19,485 nt of DNA. Origin: DATIYW01 sp035517415. Lineage in GTDB: Bacteria; Acidobacteriota; Thermoanaerobaculia; Thermoanaerobaculales; Thermoanaerobaculaceae. Of the stretch, positions 1 to 7,405 are shown piece by piece; position 1 is the first letter of the stretch; every line of letters begins with the position of its first letter. Made by a program: the position numbers and the translations under genes. Below the pieces are notes generated by a model that was given only the letters and a program-made list of their open reading frames with translations, was not told the origin of the DNA and did no database searches. The DNA lies in assembly GCA_035517415.1 (NCBI GenBank), contig DATIYW010000191.1:1-19485 (forward strand), read 5' to 3'.

Positions 1-828
1 GACGCGAGGGCCGCAAGCGGTCCCGGCGGCGGCGTGGCGGTCGAGGTGTTCCCGGACGACGGCGCGCGCAAGGCGGCGCGGCCCGGGCCGGCGGGCGTGC
101 TCGGCGAGTTGGAGCGCAGCGAGGGCGGGGCGTGGATCCCGGTGTTCCGCTCGCTCAACCCGGCGTGGACGGTGACCGGGCTGCCGCCGGGCGCCTATCG
201 CATCCGCTTCCCGGCCCGCCTCGACGACGCCGGCAACGTCGGGCGGATCGACGCCGCTCCCACCGACGTCAAGGTCAAGGAGGGCCGGATCACCGACGTC
301 CGGGCGGTGTTGAGCCACGTCCCGACGGCGCTCATCGTGGCCGGCGCGGTGACCGTCGTGGCGGTCGCGGTGGTGGCATCGAAGTACCTCAAGGACCACG
401 ACCTGCCGTTGCCGCCGCCGCCCCCGCCGGAGCTCCTCGACGCGGTCTTCTACCTCACGATCGACCTCGCCGCGACGCCCGACTGGGCGGAGGTCTCACA
501 CGCCTTGCCGCCGGTCGTCACCTCGCACTTCCCGGCCTCGGGCGCGCTCGTCGCGGCGCGCCGCCCGCGCGTCATCTTCGCGCTCTCGGAGCCGCTGCGC
601 CCGCAGTCGCTCGACCCGGCCGCGATCACGGTCCTCGGCGAGGCGAGCGGCATCGTCCCCGGCCAGGTGATCGCGGACGCCGAGAACTGGTGGGTGGTTT
701 GGGAGCCGCGGGCGGACCTCACGCCGGGCGACACGTTCCACGTCACGCTCGCCAAGGGCGCGGTCGAGGACGCCTCCGGCAACGAGACGGAATCGCCGGT
801 GAGCTTCACCTTCCGCACCGCCAAGTGA
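1..828 (+). CDS. Membrane-anchored Ig-like (SbsA/Big_5-type) domain protein, 5'-truncated
   Basis: The reading frame is open from the first base. A GTG at 34 could start it, but no ribosome binding site precedes it, so the gene most likely begins upstream of the window. Counting from that GTG, residues 1-95 resemble a carboxypeptidase-regulatory-like beta-sandwich (the LPPGAYRIRF stretch is typical). Residues 98-117 form one hydrophobic helix, followed by a proline run at 126-132. Residues 165-262 look like a bacterial Ig-like domain of the SbsA/Big_5 type, with the usual end in SFTFRTAK. Such domains are structural modules of surface proteins. A TM helix with a proline linker and an exported Ig-like domain suggests an envelope protein. 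The specific function cannot be told, and the missing N-terminus may hold the active part. Confidence 0.7.
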   Translation, partial: DARAASGPGGGVAVEVFPDDGARKAARPGPAGVLGELERSEGGAWIPVFRSLNPAWTVTGLPPGAYRIRFPARLDDAGNVGRIDAAPTDVKVKEGRITDVRAVLSHVPTALIVAGAVTVVAVAVVASKYLKDHDLPLPPPPPPELLDAVFYLTIDLAATPDWAEVSHALPPVVTSHFPASGALVAARRPRVIFALSEPLRPQSLDPAAITVLGEASGIVPGQVIADAENWWVVWEPRADLTPGDTFHVTLAKGAVEDASGNETESPVSFTFRTAK

Positions 829-886
829 GCCGTCGCCGCCGCCCACGCCGCGCCGCCGCCGGGAGCCGAGACGCCGCGATGCCGGC

Positions 887-916
887 TTGACGGTGGCGCT
901 GGGGTTGGGATAGGCT
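887..916 (+). promoter_or_regulatory. Sigma-70-like promoter for the tRNA-Val pair
   Basis: TTGACG (887-892), an 18-base spacer and TAGGCT (911-916) lie upstream of the two tRNAs. A short CCCGG/CCGGG hairpin with a T5 loop (923-937) sits where transcription would begin. It is the only good promoter seen in the 829-1035 gap. Confidence 0.55.
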
Positions 917-972
917 ACGCGTCCCGGTTTTTCCGGGCTTCGAGTTCTTTGGCAGTCACGCTTGGGGACGAG

Positions 973-1020
973 GGCAGGGTCAAAGGGCCGCGCGCGAAGC
1001 GCCTGCGCCGGACCCCTGCC
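973..1020 (+). other. Stem-loop in the leader of the tRNA transcript
   Basis: Bases 973-981 pair with 1011-1020 (nine pairs, one bulged C at 1013), enclosing a GC-rich loop just before the first tRNA. There is no T-run, so it is not an intrinsic terminator. It may serve 5' processing of the tRNA precursor; this is inference. Confidence 0.35.
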
Positions 1021-1035
1021 GGCAGCCCGCGGAGC

Positions 1036-1113
1036 AGGCGCGTAGCTCAGCTTGGTTAGAGCGCTACCTTGACACGGTAGAGGTCAGCGGTTCGAGTCCG
1101 CTCGCGCCTACCA
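1036..1113 (+). tRNA. tRNA-Val (anticodon GAC)
   Basis: A complete cloverleaf can be drawn. The acceptor arms AGGCGCG (1036-1042) and CGCGCCT (1103-1109) pair fully, followed by discriminator A and a genome-encoded CCA. U8 and A9 lead into the GCTC D-arm. The anticodon stem CTACC/GGTAG encloses TTGACAC, giving anticodon GAC (valine, GUC/GUU codons). The T-arm carries GGTTCGAGTCC. It lies 36 bases before a second valine tRNA with the same acceptor stem. Confidence 0.96.
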
Positions 1114-1149
1114 TTGAGCTTCGCTCGAGGCTCCGCCTGCAGGAAGCGA

Positions 1150-1225
1150 AGGCGCGTAGCTCAGTTGGTAGAGCGCATCCCTCACACGGATGAGGTCTGC
1201 GGTTCGAGCCCGCACGCGCCTACCA
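1150..1225 (+). tRNA. tRNA-Val (anticodon CAC)
   Basis: The acceptor arms AGGCGCG (1150-1156) and CGCGCCT (1215-1221) are identical to those of the preceding tRNA, again with discriminator A and encoded CCA. The anticodon stem CATCC/GGATG encloses CTCACAC, giving anticodon CAC (valine, GUG codon). The T-arm carries GGTTCGAGCCC. It is probably co-transcribed with the GAC tRNA, and a terminator follows within 15 bases. Confidence 0.96.
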
Positions 1226-1237
1226 TCGCATCCGATG

Positions 1238-1270
1238 TGCCGTCCCCGAGTTGCGGAGGACGGCATTTTT
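1238..1270 (+). terminator. Intrinsic terminator after the tRNA-Val pair
   Basis: TGCCGTCC (1238-1245) pairs with GGACGGCA (1258-1265), with a 12-base loop, followed by a T-run. It separates the tRNA transcript from thrS. Confidence 0.85.
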
Positions 1271-1299
1271 CGTTTCTGCGCCGGCGCCTCCGCTCCCGG

Positions 1300-1318
1300 G
1301 CGCCCGCGCGGCGGGCGC
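1300..1318 (+). other. GC hairpin in the thrS leader
   Basis: GCGCCCGC (1300-1307) pairs perfectly with GCGGGCGC (1311-1318) over a three-base loop, 55 bases before the thrS start. thrS leaders in some bacteria carry autoregulatory stems, but nothing here mimics a tRNA-Thr anticodon arm. A role is only possible. Confidence 0.3.
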
Positions 1319-1373
1319 GGGTCGAGGAGCCGGCCGGGGCGACCGGCAGGGGCAGGACGGATAGGAAGCGAGC

Positions 1374-3320
1374 ATGAGCGCGGAGAAGATCACGTTGACG
1401 TTGCCGGACGGCAGCCGGAAGGAGTTCCCGGCGGGCGCGACACCGCTCGAGGTGGCGCGGTCGATCGGGGAGCGCCTGGCCGCGGCCGCGGTCGCCGGCG
1501 AGCTCGACGGCCGGATCGTCGACCTGCGCGCGCCGATCGCGCGCTCCGGACGGTTCCGCCTGCTCACCGCCCGCGACCCGGAGGCCGGCGTCGTCATCCG
1601 CCACTCCGCCGAGCACGTGCTCGCCGACGCGGTCGAGCGCCTCTTCCCCGGCACCATCATCGACGCCGGGCGCCAGGACCACTCCGAGAAGTTCCAGTAC
1701 GACTTCCGCTTCCCGCGCAGCTTCACGCCCGAGGACTTCTCCCGCATCGAGGAGGAGATGGCGCGGATCATCAAGGGCAAGCACGCGTTCTCGCGCCAGG
1801 TGGTGAGCCGCGAGGAGGCGCGCGAGCTGTTCGCCAAGCGCGGCGAGGAGATCAAGCTGGTGCGCCTCGCCGACATCCCCGCGGGCGAGCCGATCACGGT
1901 GTTCCGCCACGGCGAGTTCGTCGACCTGTGCCGCGGCCCGCACGTGCAGCGCACCGACCAGATCGGCGCGTTCAAGCTGCTCGAGGCCTCCGGCGCCTAC
2001 TTCAAGGGCGACGAGCGCAACGAGATGCTGCAGCGCATCTACGGCACGGCGTTCGCGAGCAAGGAAGAGCTCGACGCCTACTTCGCCAAGCTCGAGGAGG
2101 CGCGCCGCCGCGACCACCGCCGCATCGGCAAGGACCTCGACCTCTTCTCGTTCTCGCCGCTCGCCCCGGCCTCGCCGTTCTTCCACCCGCGCGGCGCGAT
2201 CGTCTACAACCAGCTGGTCGGGCTGATGCGCGAGCTGTACCGCGAGTACGGCTACCAGGAGGTGGTGACGCCGCAGCTCTTCGACGTCGAGCTGTGGAAG
2301 CGCTCCGGGCACTACGAGGCGTACCGCGAGAACATGTTCTTCTCTGACGTCGAGGGGCGCGAGTTCTCGATGAAGCCGATGAACTGCCCCTCGCACTGCC
2401 TGATCTACGGCTCGCGCGCCCATTCCTACCGCGAGCTGCCGCTGCGCCTCGCCGACTTCGGCCGCCTCCACCGCTACGAGCGCTCGGGCGTGGTGCAGGG
2501 GCTGACGCGGGTGCGCACGTTCTCCCAGGACGACGGGCACATCTTCTGCACCCCCGGGCAGATCGGCGCGGAGATCGACGCCCTCTTCGACATGATGTTC
2601 CGCGTCTACGGCCTCTTCGGCTTCCAGGAGCCGGTGATCTACTTCTCGACCAAGCCGGAGAAGGCGATCGGCGACCCGAAGCTGTGGGAGCAGGCCGAGG
2701 CCACGCTCGAGGCGAGCCTGAAGGCGCGCGGCGTCGCCTTCGTCGCCAACCCGGGCGAGGGCGCGTTCTACGGCCCCAAGATCGACTTCGTCGTCCACGA
2801 CGCGATCGGCCGCGAGTGGCAGCTCGGCACGATCCAGCTCGACTTCACGCTGCCGGCGCGCTTCGAGCTCGCCTACGCGGCGGAGGACGGCAGCGAGCAG
2901 CGGCCCGTGATGATCCACCGCGCCGTGCTCGGCTCGATCGAGCGCTTCTTCGGCGTGATGGTCGAGCACTTCGCCGGCGACCTGCCGCTCTGGCTCGCGC
3001 CGGAGCAGGCGCGGGTGCTGCCGGTCTCCGACCGCTTCCTCGACGCGGCGCGCGCGCTCCGCGCCACGCTGCTCGAGGCCGAGCTGCGCGTCGAGGTCGA
3101 CGAGCGCTCCGAGAAGCTCGGCGCGAAGATCCGCGACGGCGAGCTCGCCAAGATCCCGGTGCTGCTGATCATCGGGCAGCGCGAGGCCGACGCCGGCGGC
3201 GCGAGCGTGCGGGTGCGCCACCGCGGCGACCTCGGCGCGCGCGGCGCGGCGGAGATCGCCGCCGCGCTCACCACCGCGGTCAAGACCCGGGACCTGAACC
3301 CCTGGCCGGAGGCGTCGTGA
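1374..3320 (+). CDS. thrS: Threonine--tRNA ligase
   Basis: Cytoplasmic class II synthetase that charges tRNA-Thr with threonine. The 648 residues match the usual full-length bacterial form. Residues 1-65 are the TGS domain. The N2 editing domain, which removes mischarged serine, follows with HSAEH (His77, His81) and DLCRGPH (Cys185, His190). The catalytic core shows the expected zinc ligands Cys338 (MNCPSH), His389 (DDGHIF) and His515 (MIHRAV). Motif 2 is HRYERSG at 366-372. The C-terminal anticodon-binding domain runs from about residue 545. The ATG at 1374 is chosen because AGGAAG precedes it and the TGS domain starts at once. It heads the translation cluster, but a hairpin over its stop codon may partly uncouple it from rpmI. 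Confidence 0.97.
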   Translation: MSAEKITLTLPDGSRKEFPAGATPLEVARSIGERLAAAAVAGELDGRIVDLRAPIARSGRFRLLTARDPEAGVVIRHSAEHVLADAVERLFPGTIIDAGRQDHSEKFQYDFRFPRSFTPEDFSRIEEEMARIIKGKHAFSRQVVSREEARELFAKRGEEIKLVRLADIPAGEPITVFRHGEFVDLCRGPHVQRTDQIGAFKLLEASGAYFKGDERNEMLQRIYGTAFASKEELDAYFAKLEEARRRDHRRIGKDLDLFSFSPLAPASPFFHPRGAIVYNQLVGLMRELYREYGYQEVVTPQLFDVELWKRSGHYEAYRENMFFSDVEGREFSMKPMNCPSHCLIYGSRAHSYRELPLRLADFGRLHRYERSGVVQGLTRVRTFSQDDGHIFCTPGQIGAEIDALFDMMFRVYGLFGFQEPVIYFSTKPEKAIGDPKLWEQAEATLEASLKARGVAFVANPGEGAFYGPKIDFVVHDAIGREWQLGTIQLDFTLPARFELAYAAEDGSEQRPVMIHRAVLGSIERFFGVMVEHFAGDLPLWLAPEQARVLPVSDRFLDAARALRATLLEAELRVEVDERSEKLGAKIRDGELAKIPVLLIIGQREADAGGASVRVRHRGDLGARGAAEIAAALTTAVKTRDLNPWPEAS

Positions 3321-3335
3321 CCTCCGGCCTTTCTC
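3304..3335 (+). terminator. Terminator or attenuator hairpin overlapping the thrS stop codon
   Basis: GGCCGGAGG (3304-3312) pairs perfectly with CCTCCGGCC (3321-3329) over an eight-base loop that contains the TGA stop of thrS, followed by TTTCTCTT. This is a nine-pair GC stem with a pyrimidine/T tail. Ribosomes finishing thrS would cover the stem, so read-through may depend on translation. Confidence 0.7.
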
Positions 3336-3350
3336 TTGCAACGAGACTCT

Positions 3351-3399
3351 GTGGCGCCGGCGCTCCACGCCGGCAGCGCGCGCGGAGCGCGCGTTCCAC
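3351..3399 (+). promoter_or_regulatory. Three-way-junction RNA leader before rpmI (candidate L20 leader)
   Basis: Outer stem GTGG (3351-3354) with CCAC (3396-3399) encloses two hairpins. The first is GCCGGCG/CGCCGGC (3356-3362 with 3368-3374, loop CTCCA). The second is CGCGCG/CGCGCG (3379-3384 with 3388-3393). The structure ends 23 bases before the rpmI start, where L20-dependent feedback acts in several bacteria. Similarity to a known L20 leader class was not tested. A REP-like palindrome is an alternative. Confidence 0.45.
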
Positions 3400-3422
3400 G
3401 GCTACGAATTGAGGAGGAGTTG

Positions 3423-3623
3423 ATGCCGAAGATCAAGACGTTGCGTGCGGCGGCGAAGCGGTTCAAGAAGACCGGCAGCGGGAAGTTCAAGCGCAGCCAG
3501 GCATACCACCGCCATATCCTGACCACGAAGTCGGCGAAGCGGAAGCGCCACCTCGGCGGGGAGACGATCGTCACCTCCGCCGACGCCAAGAACGTGGAGC
3601 GAATGCTCCCGTACGCCAAGTAG
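3423..3623 (+). CDS. rpmI: 50S ribosomal protein L35
   Basis: A small basic protein of the large ribosomal subunit, 66 residues as usual for L35. It begins with the family signature MPKIKTLRAAAKRFKKTGSG and continues with KFKRSQAYHRHIL and KRKRHLGG. An in-frame ATG at 3336 would add 29 residues with no family match. The ATG at 3423 is right because GAGGAGGAG lies just before it and the L35 signature starts there. Nine bases separate it from rplT. infC, the usual upstream partner, is missing: only 102 bases lie between thrS and this gene. Confidence 0.97.
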   Translation: MPKIKTLRAAAKRFKKTGSGKFKRSQAYHRHILTTKSAKRKRHLGGETIVTSADAKNVERMLPYAK

Positions 3624-3632
3624 GAGGGAGCG

Positions 3633-4001
3633 ATGCGCGTCAAGCGAGGACACAACCGGATCGCCCGCCGCAAGCGGGTGCTGAAGCTGGCCAAGGGCTA
3701 CTACCTCACCAAGCACAACGCTTACCGCATGGCGAAGCTGCAGGTCGAGCGCTCGCTCGCGTTCGCCTACCGCGACCGGCGGCAGCGCAAGCGCGCCATG
3801 CGCGGGCTGTGGATCGTCCGCATCAACGCGGCGGCGCGGCAGTTCGAGATCTCCTACTCGCAGCTGATCGCCGGGCTCAAGGCCGCGGGCTGTGGCCTCG
3901 ACCGCAAGGAGCTCGCCGACCTCGCCGTCCGCGACATCTCCGGATTCGGGGAGCTGGTCAAGCTCGCCAAGAAGGGCTTGTCCGCCAAGTCGGCCGCCTG
4001 A
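3633..4001 (+). CDS. rplT: 50S ribosomal protein L20
   Basis: Large-subunit assembly protein that binds 23S rRNA and, in several bacteria, represses its own operon. It has 122 residues, slightly longer than the usual 117-119. The family start RVKRGHNRIARRKRVLKLAKG is recognisable up to one residue (the second-position Ala is missing). It is followed by the basic helix with YRDRRQRKRAMRGLWIVRINAA. GGAGGGAG precedes the ATG. The stop codon overlaps the pheS start (TGATG), so the two genes are translationally coupled. The candidate leader at 3351-3399 is the likely target of feedback. Confidence 0.97.
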   Translation: MRVKRGHNRIARRKRVLKLAKGYYLTKHNAYRMAKLQVERSLAFAYRDRRQRKRAMRGLWIVRINAAARQFEISYSQLIAGLKAAGCGLDRKELADLAVRDISGFGELVKLAKKGLSAKSAA

Positions 4002-5029
4002 TGGCCGTCGACGCCCTCTCCCGGGCGCGGGAGTCGTTCGACGCCGCGCTCGCCGCGGCCGGCGCCGACGCGGCGCAGGTGGAGGCGGTCCGCGTCCGCT
4101 TCGCGGGCCGCCGCTCCGGCCTGCTCCGCGAGCTCGAGGAGCGCCTCAAGTCGCTGCCGCGCGAGGAGAAGCCGGCCTACGGCAAGGCGCTCAACGAGCT
4201 CAAGCGCCTGGTCGAGGAGCGGCTCGCCGCGGCGCAGGAGGCGGCCGAGGCCTCGGCGCACCGGCGCGAGGCGGTCGACGTGACGCTGCCCGGCCGCCGG
4301 CCGGCGCTCGGCGCGTTCCACCCCGTCACGCTGGTGCGGCGCGAGATGGAGGAGATCTTCCTCCGCATGGGCTACTCGGTCGCCGACGGGCCGGAGGTCG
4401 AGGACGACTGGCACAACTTCGGCGCGCTCAACTTCCCTCCCGACCACCCCGCCCGCGACAGCCAGGACACGTTCTTCTTGAAGGACGGCCTACTGCTGCG
4501 CACGCACACCTCGCCGGTGCAGATCCGCACGATGGAGACGACCGCGCCGCCGATCCGCGTCGTCATCCCCGGCCGCGTCTACCGCTGCGACTCGGACCTC
4601 CGCCACTCTCCGATGTTCCACCAGATCGAGGGCCTGGCGGTCGACGAGGGGATCACGTTCGGCCACCTCAAGGCGACGCTCGAGGCGTTCCTCCACGTGC
4701 TCTTCGACCCCACGCTGGCGGTGCGCTTCCGGCCCAGCTTCTTCCCCTTCACCGAGCCGTCCGCCGAGGTCGACATCACCTGCGTGCTGTGCCGCGGCAA
4801 GGGGTGCGCAATGTGCTCTGGCTCGGGCTGGATGGAGATCCTCGGCGCCGGGATGGTCGACCCGCGCGTGCTCTCGGCGTGCAAGCTCGACCCGCAGCGC
4901 TACACCGGCTTCGCCTTCGGCATGGGGCTCGACCGCGTCGCGGTGCTGAAGTACGGCTTCACCGACCTGCGCCTCCTGTTCTCGGGCGATGAACGGCTGC
5001 TGCGCCAGTTCGAGGGGGCGGGGCGATGA
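4001..5029 (+). CDS. pheS: Phenylalanine--tRNA ligase alpha subunit
   Basis: Catalytic subunit of the cytoplasmic alpha2beta2 enzyme that charges tRNA-Phe. 342 residues is typical. Residues 1-90 form the N-terminal coiled-coil arm. The class II core shows motif 2 (GRVYRCDSDLRHSPMFHQIEG, from residue 191) and motif 3 (GFAFGMGLDRVAVLKYG, 303-319). Between them a cysteine cluster (Cys261, 264, 269, 272) sits before the GWMEILGAGMV segment that marks bacterial PheS. The frame extends upstream inside rplT, but the ATG at 4001 is chosen since it overlaps the rplT stop and gives the family N-terminus. It overlaps pheT by four bases (ATGA). Confidence 0.97.
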   Translation: MAVDALSRARESFDAALAAAGADAAQVEAVRVRFAGRRSGLLRELEERLKSLPREEKPAYGKALNELKRLVEERLAAAQEAAEASAHRREAVDVTLPGRRPALGAFHPVTLVRREMEEIFLRMGYSVADGPEVEDDWHNFGALNFPPDHPARDSQDTFFLKDGLLLRTHTSPVQIRTMETTAPPIRVVIPGRVYRCDSDLRHSPMFHQIEGLAVDEGITFGHLKATLEAFLHVLFDPTLAVRFRPSFFPFTEPSAEVDITCVLCRGKGCAMCSGSGWMEILGAGMVDPRVLSACKLDPQRYTGFAFGMGLDRVAVLKYGFTDLRLLFSGDERLLRQFEGAGR

Positions 5030-7065
5030 GGTTCTCGCTTGCTTGGGTGCGCGAGCACCTCGACGCGCCGGCGCCCGCCGGCGCGCTTGCCGAGCGCCTC
5101 ACCGCCTGCGGCATGAACGTCGAGCTGCGCGAGGGGGCGGGAGACGACGAGGTGTGGGACGTCGACGTCACCGCCAACCGCCCGGACGCGATGAACCACC
5201 GCGGCCTGGCGCGCGAGGCGGCCGCCGCCGGATGCGGCGCGCTCAAGCCGCTGCGGGCCGAGCTGGCCGAGGGTCCGACGCCGGTGCGCGAGCTCGCCGC
5301 GGTGGTGGTCGAGGACCCGCACGGCTGTCCCCGCTACTGCGCCCGGGTGGTGCGCGGCGTGCGCATCGGCCCCTCCCCGGCGTGGCTCGCGGAGCGGCTC
5401 GAGCGCTGCGGCATCCGCCCGATCAACAACGTCGTCGACGCCACCAACTACGTCCTGCTCGACGTCGGGCACCCGCTCCACGCCTTCGACCTCGCCGCCG
5501 TCGCCGGGCGCGAGATCCGCGTCCGGCGCGCCCGCGCGGGCGAGGTGCTGACCACGCTGGACGGCGTGGCGCGGACGCTCGCCGCGGACGACCTAGTGAT
5601 CGCCGACGCCCGCCGCCCGATCGGCGTCGCCGGCGTGATGGGCGGCGCCGAGAGCGAGATCTCGCCCTCCACGCGCGAGGTGCTGGTCGAGTCGGCGTAC
5701 TTCGACCCGCGCGTCGTCCGCCGCACCGCGCGCCGGCTCGGCCTCGCGACCGAGGCGTCGCACCGCTTCGAGCGCGGCGCGGACCGCGAGATGGCGCGCG
5801 CCGCCGTCGACCTCGCCGCGGCGCTGATCGCGCGGCTGGCCGGAGGCGAGGTGGCCGCCGGTGCGCTCGACTCGGCGCCGGAGGTCCGGACGCCGCGCGC
5901 GATCGCGTTCTCGCTGCGCCGCCTCGACGCGTTCGCGGGCTGCGCGATCCCGCGCGAGTTCGCGGTCCGCGTGCTCGCCGCGCTCGAGCTCGCGCCGCGC
6001 GGTGACGGCGACCTCGTGACCTGCACCGTGCCGTCGCACCGCGTCGACCTCGAGCTCGCCGAGGACGTCTACGAGGAGGTGCTGCGCCACTTCGGCTACG
6101 ACCGCATCCCCGCGGAGCTGCCGCCGCTGCGCTCCGGGCCGGGCCGGCGGCTGGGCGCGTGGCCGCTCACCGAGCGGGCGCGCGAGGCGCTGGTCGCGGC
6201 CGGCGCCGCGGAGGCGATCACGTTCAGCTTCGTGGCGAAGGAGCTCGACGCCGCGCTCGCCGCCTCACCGCTGGCGTCGCGCGGGGGCGTCGTCGAGGTC
6301 GCCAACCCGCTCTCCGCGCGCCTCGCCGTGATGCGTCGCTCGCTGCTCGCCGGACTGGTGGACGCGGCAGCCGGGAACCTGCGGCGCGGCGCCGAGCGGG
6401 TGCTGATCGGCGAGGTCGGACGCGTCTACTTCGAGCGCGCCGAGGGCGTTCGCGAAGAGGAGCGCGTCGCGCTGGTGCTGGCCGGGAGCGTGGGGGCGTG
6501 GGACGCCGGCCGCGCCGCCGACTTCCTCGACCTCAAGGGGCTGGTCGAGGCCGTCCTGAGCCAGCTCGGCCTGGACGGCGCCTCGTGGCGCCCCGCGGCG
6601 GGGCCGTTGCTGGCGGCCGGCGAGGGTGCGGAGATCGTCGTCGGCGGCGCCGTGGTCGGCGTCGCCGGCCGCCTCGCCGACGCGCTCGCGGCCGCGCTCG
6701 ACGTGCCGGCGCCGCTGTGGGTCGCGGAGCTCGACCTCGCCGCGGCAGCCGACCGCGGGCGCCTCGCCTACGCACCCCTGCCGCGCTTCCCGGCGGTCAG
6801 CGCCGACCTCACGCTGCGCCACCCGATCGACCTGCCGTACGCCGAGCTGCTCGCGGCGCTGCGCGCGGCCGGCCCGGAGTGGCTCGAGTCGGTCTCGCCG
6901 CTGGTGCGCTACCGCGGCGAGGGGGTCGGCGCGAACGAGGTGAAGACCACGGTGCGCCTGGTCTACCGCCATCCCGACCGCTCGCTGACGCAGGACGAGG
7001 TCAACGCCGCGCACTTCGCGCTGATGGACGCGCTCGCGCACCGGTTGGCCGTGAGCTTCCAGTAG
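5026..7065 (+). CDS. pheT: Phenylalanine--tRNA ligase beta subunit lacking the EMAP/tRNA-binding domain
   Basis: Partner of PheS; the beta subunit carries editing and tRNA-binding modules. It has 679 residues against about 795 in E. coli. The shortfall lies in one place: after the opening MRFSLAWVREHL and ACGMNVELREG (to about residue 38) the chain goes straight to DEVWDVDVTANRPDAMNHRG (41-60), so the OB-fold tRNA-binding domain normally inserted there is gone. The B3/B4 editing region follows (INNVVDATNYVLLDVGHPLHAFD from 133; SHRFERGAD from 245), then B5 (about 285-355) and the B6/B7 core. The C-terminal FDX-ACB anticodon-binding domain (about 586-679) is present. The frame is intact, so this is a domain absence, not decay. 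Confidence 0.95.
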   Translation: MRFSLAWVREHLDAPAPAGALAERLTACGMNVELREGAGDDEVWDVDVTANRPDAMNHRGLAREAAAAGCGALKPLRAELAEGPTPVRELAAVVVEDPHGCPRYCARVVRGVRIGPSPAWLAERLERCGIRPINNVVDATNYVLLDVGHPLHAFDLAAVAGREIRVRRARAGEVLTTLDGVARTLAADDLVIADARRPIGVAGVMGGAESEISPSTREVLVESAYFDPRVVRRTARRLGLATEASHRFERGADREMARAAVDLAAALIARLAGGEVAAGALDSAPEVRTPRAIAFSLRRLDAFAGCAIPREFAVRVLAALELAPRGDGDLVTCTVPSHRVDLELAEDVYEEVLRHFGYDRIPAELPPLRSGPGRRLGAWPLTERAREALVAAGAAEAITFSFVAKELDAALAASPLASRGGVVEVANPLSARLAVMRRSLLAGLVDAAAGNLRRGAERVLIGEVGRVYFERAEGVREEERVALVLAGSVGAWDAGRAADFLDLKGLVEAVLSQLGLDGASWRPAAGPLLAAGEGAEIVVGGAVVGVAGRLADALAAALDVPAPLWVAELDLAAAADRGRLAYAPLPRFPAVSADLTLRHPIDLPYAELLAALRAAGPEWLESVSPLVRYRGEGVGANEVKTTVRLVYRHPDRSLTQDEVNAAHFALMDALAHRLAVSFQ

Positions 7066-7074
7066 GGGGACCGC

Positions 7075-7302
7075 ATGGACGTGTTTGCCGCGCTGGAGGA
7101 ACGGGTCGAGCAGCTGATCGCCGCGCACCAGGCGCTGCGGGACAGGGTCGCCGAGCTCGAGAAGGAGAACCGCCGCCTCGCATCGAGCGGCCAGGCGCAC
7201 GCCGAGCTGTCGGCGCGGGTGGCGGAGCTGGAGCGCGAGCGCAACGAGGTCCGCGCCCGCCTCGAGCGGCTGCTCGGCACGATCACCGCCCTCGAGCTCT
7301 AG
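7075..7302 (+). CDS. Small coiled-coil protein, ZapB-like
   Basis: 75 residues, almost all one amphipathic coiled coil with leucines in heptad spacing (ALEERVEQLIAAHQALRD, VAELEKENRRL, then VAELERERNEVRARLERLL). Length, composition and position directly after pheT (nine bases, GGGGGA before ATG) fit ZapB-type division proteins, which bind ZapA and stabilise the FtsZ ring. ZapA often follows in this context but is not here: the next gene is on the opposite strand. Coiled coils resemble each other, so the assignment rests mainly on context. Confidence 0.7.
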   Translation: MDVFAALEERVEQLIAAHQALRDRVAELEKENRRLASSGQAHAELSARVAELERERNEVRARLERLLGTITALEL

Positions 7303-7405
7303 CCCGGACGACCCGCGGCGCTGTTGCGGTGGACGGTCTCGTCGCCCTGGCCGGCCTGCCCGCCGCTCCCGCTGCCTACCCCGACGGAAAACCCGAGCCG
7401 ACGCC

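Noticed and set aside
1036..1373. tRNA-Val as an integration site of a mobile element, or the tRNAs as a thrS regulator
   Set aside because: No integrase, direct repeat of the tRNA 3' end or T-box structure was found nearby, and thrS follows in normal operon context.
1182..3368. 728-codon open frame on the minus strand opposite thrS
   Set aside because: It lies antisense to a complete thrS, covers both a tRNA and a terminator, and has the low-complexity Arg/Ala/Glu/Leu composition of shadow frames in GC-rich DNA.
3336..3422. 29-residue N-terminal extension of L35
   Set aside because: The added residues match nothing in L35, and they overlap the structured leader. The family start and ribosome site are at 3423.
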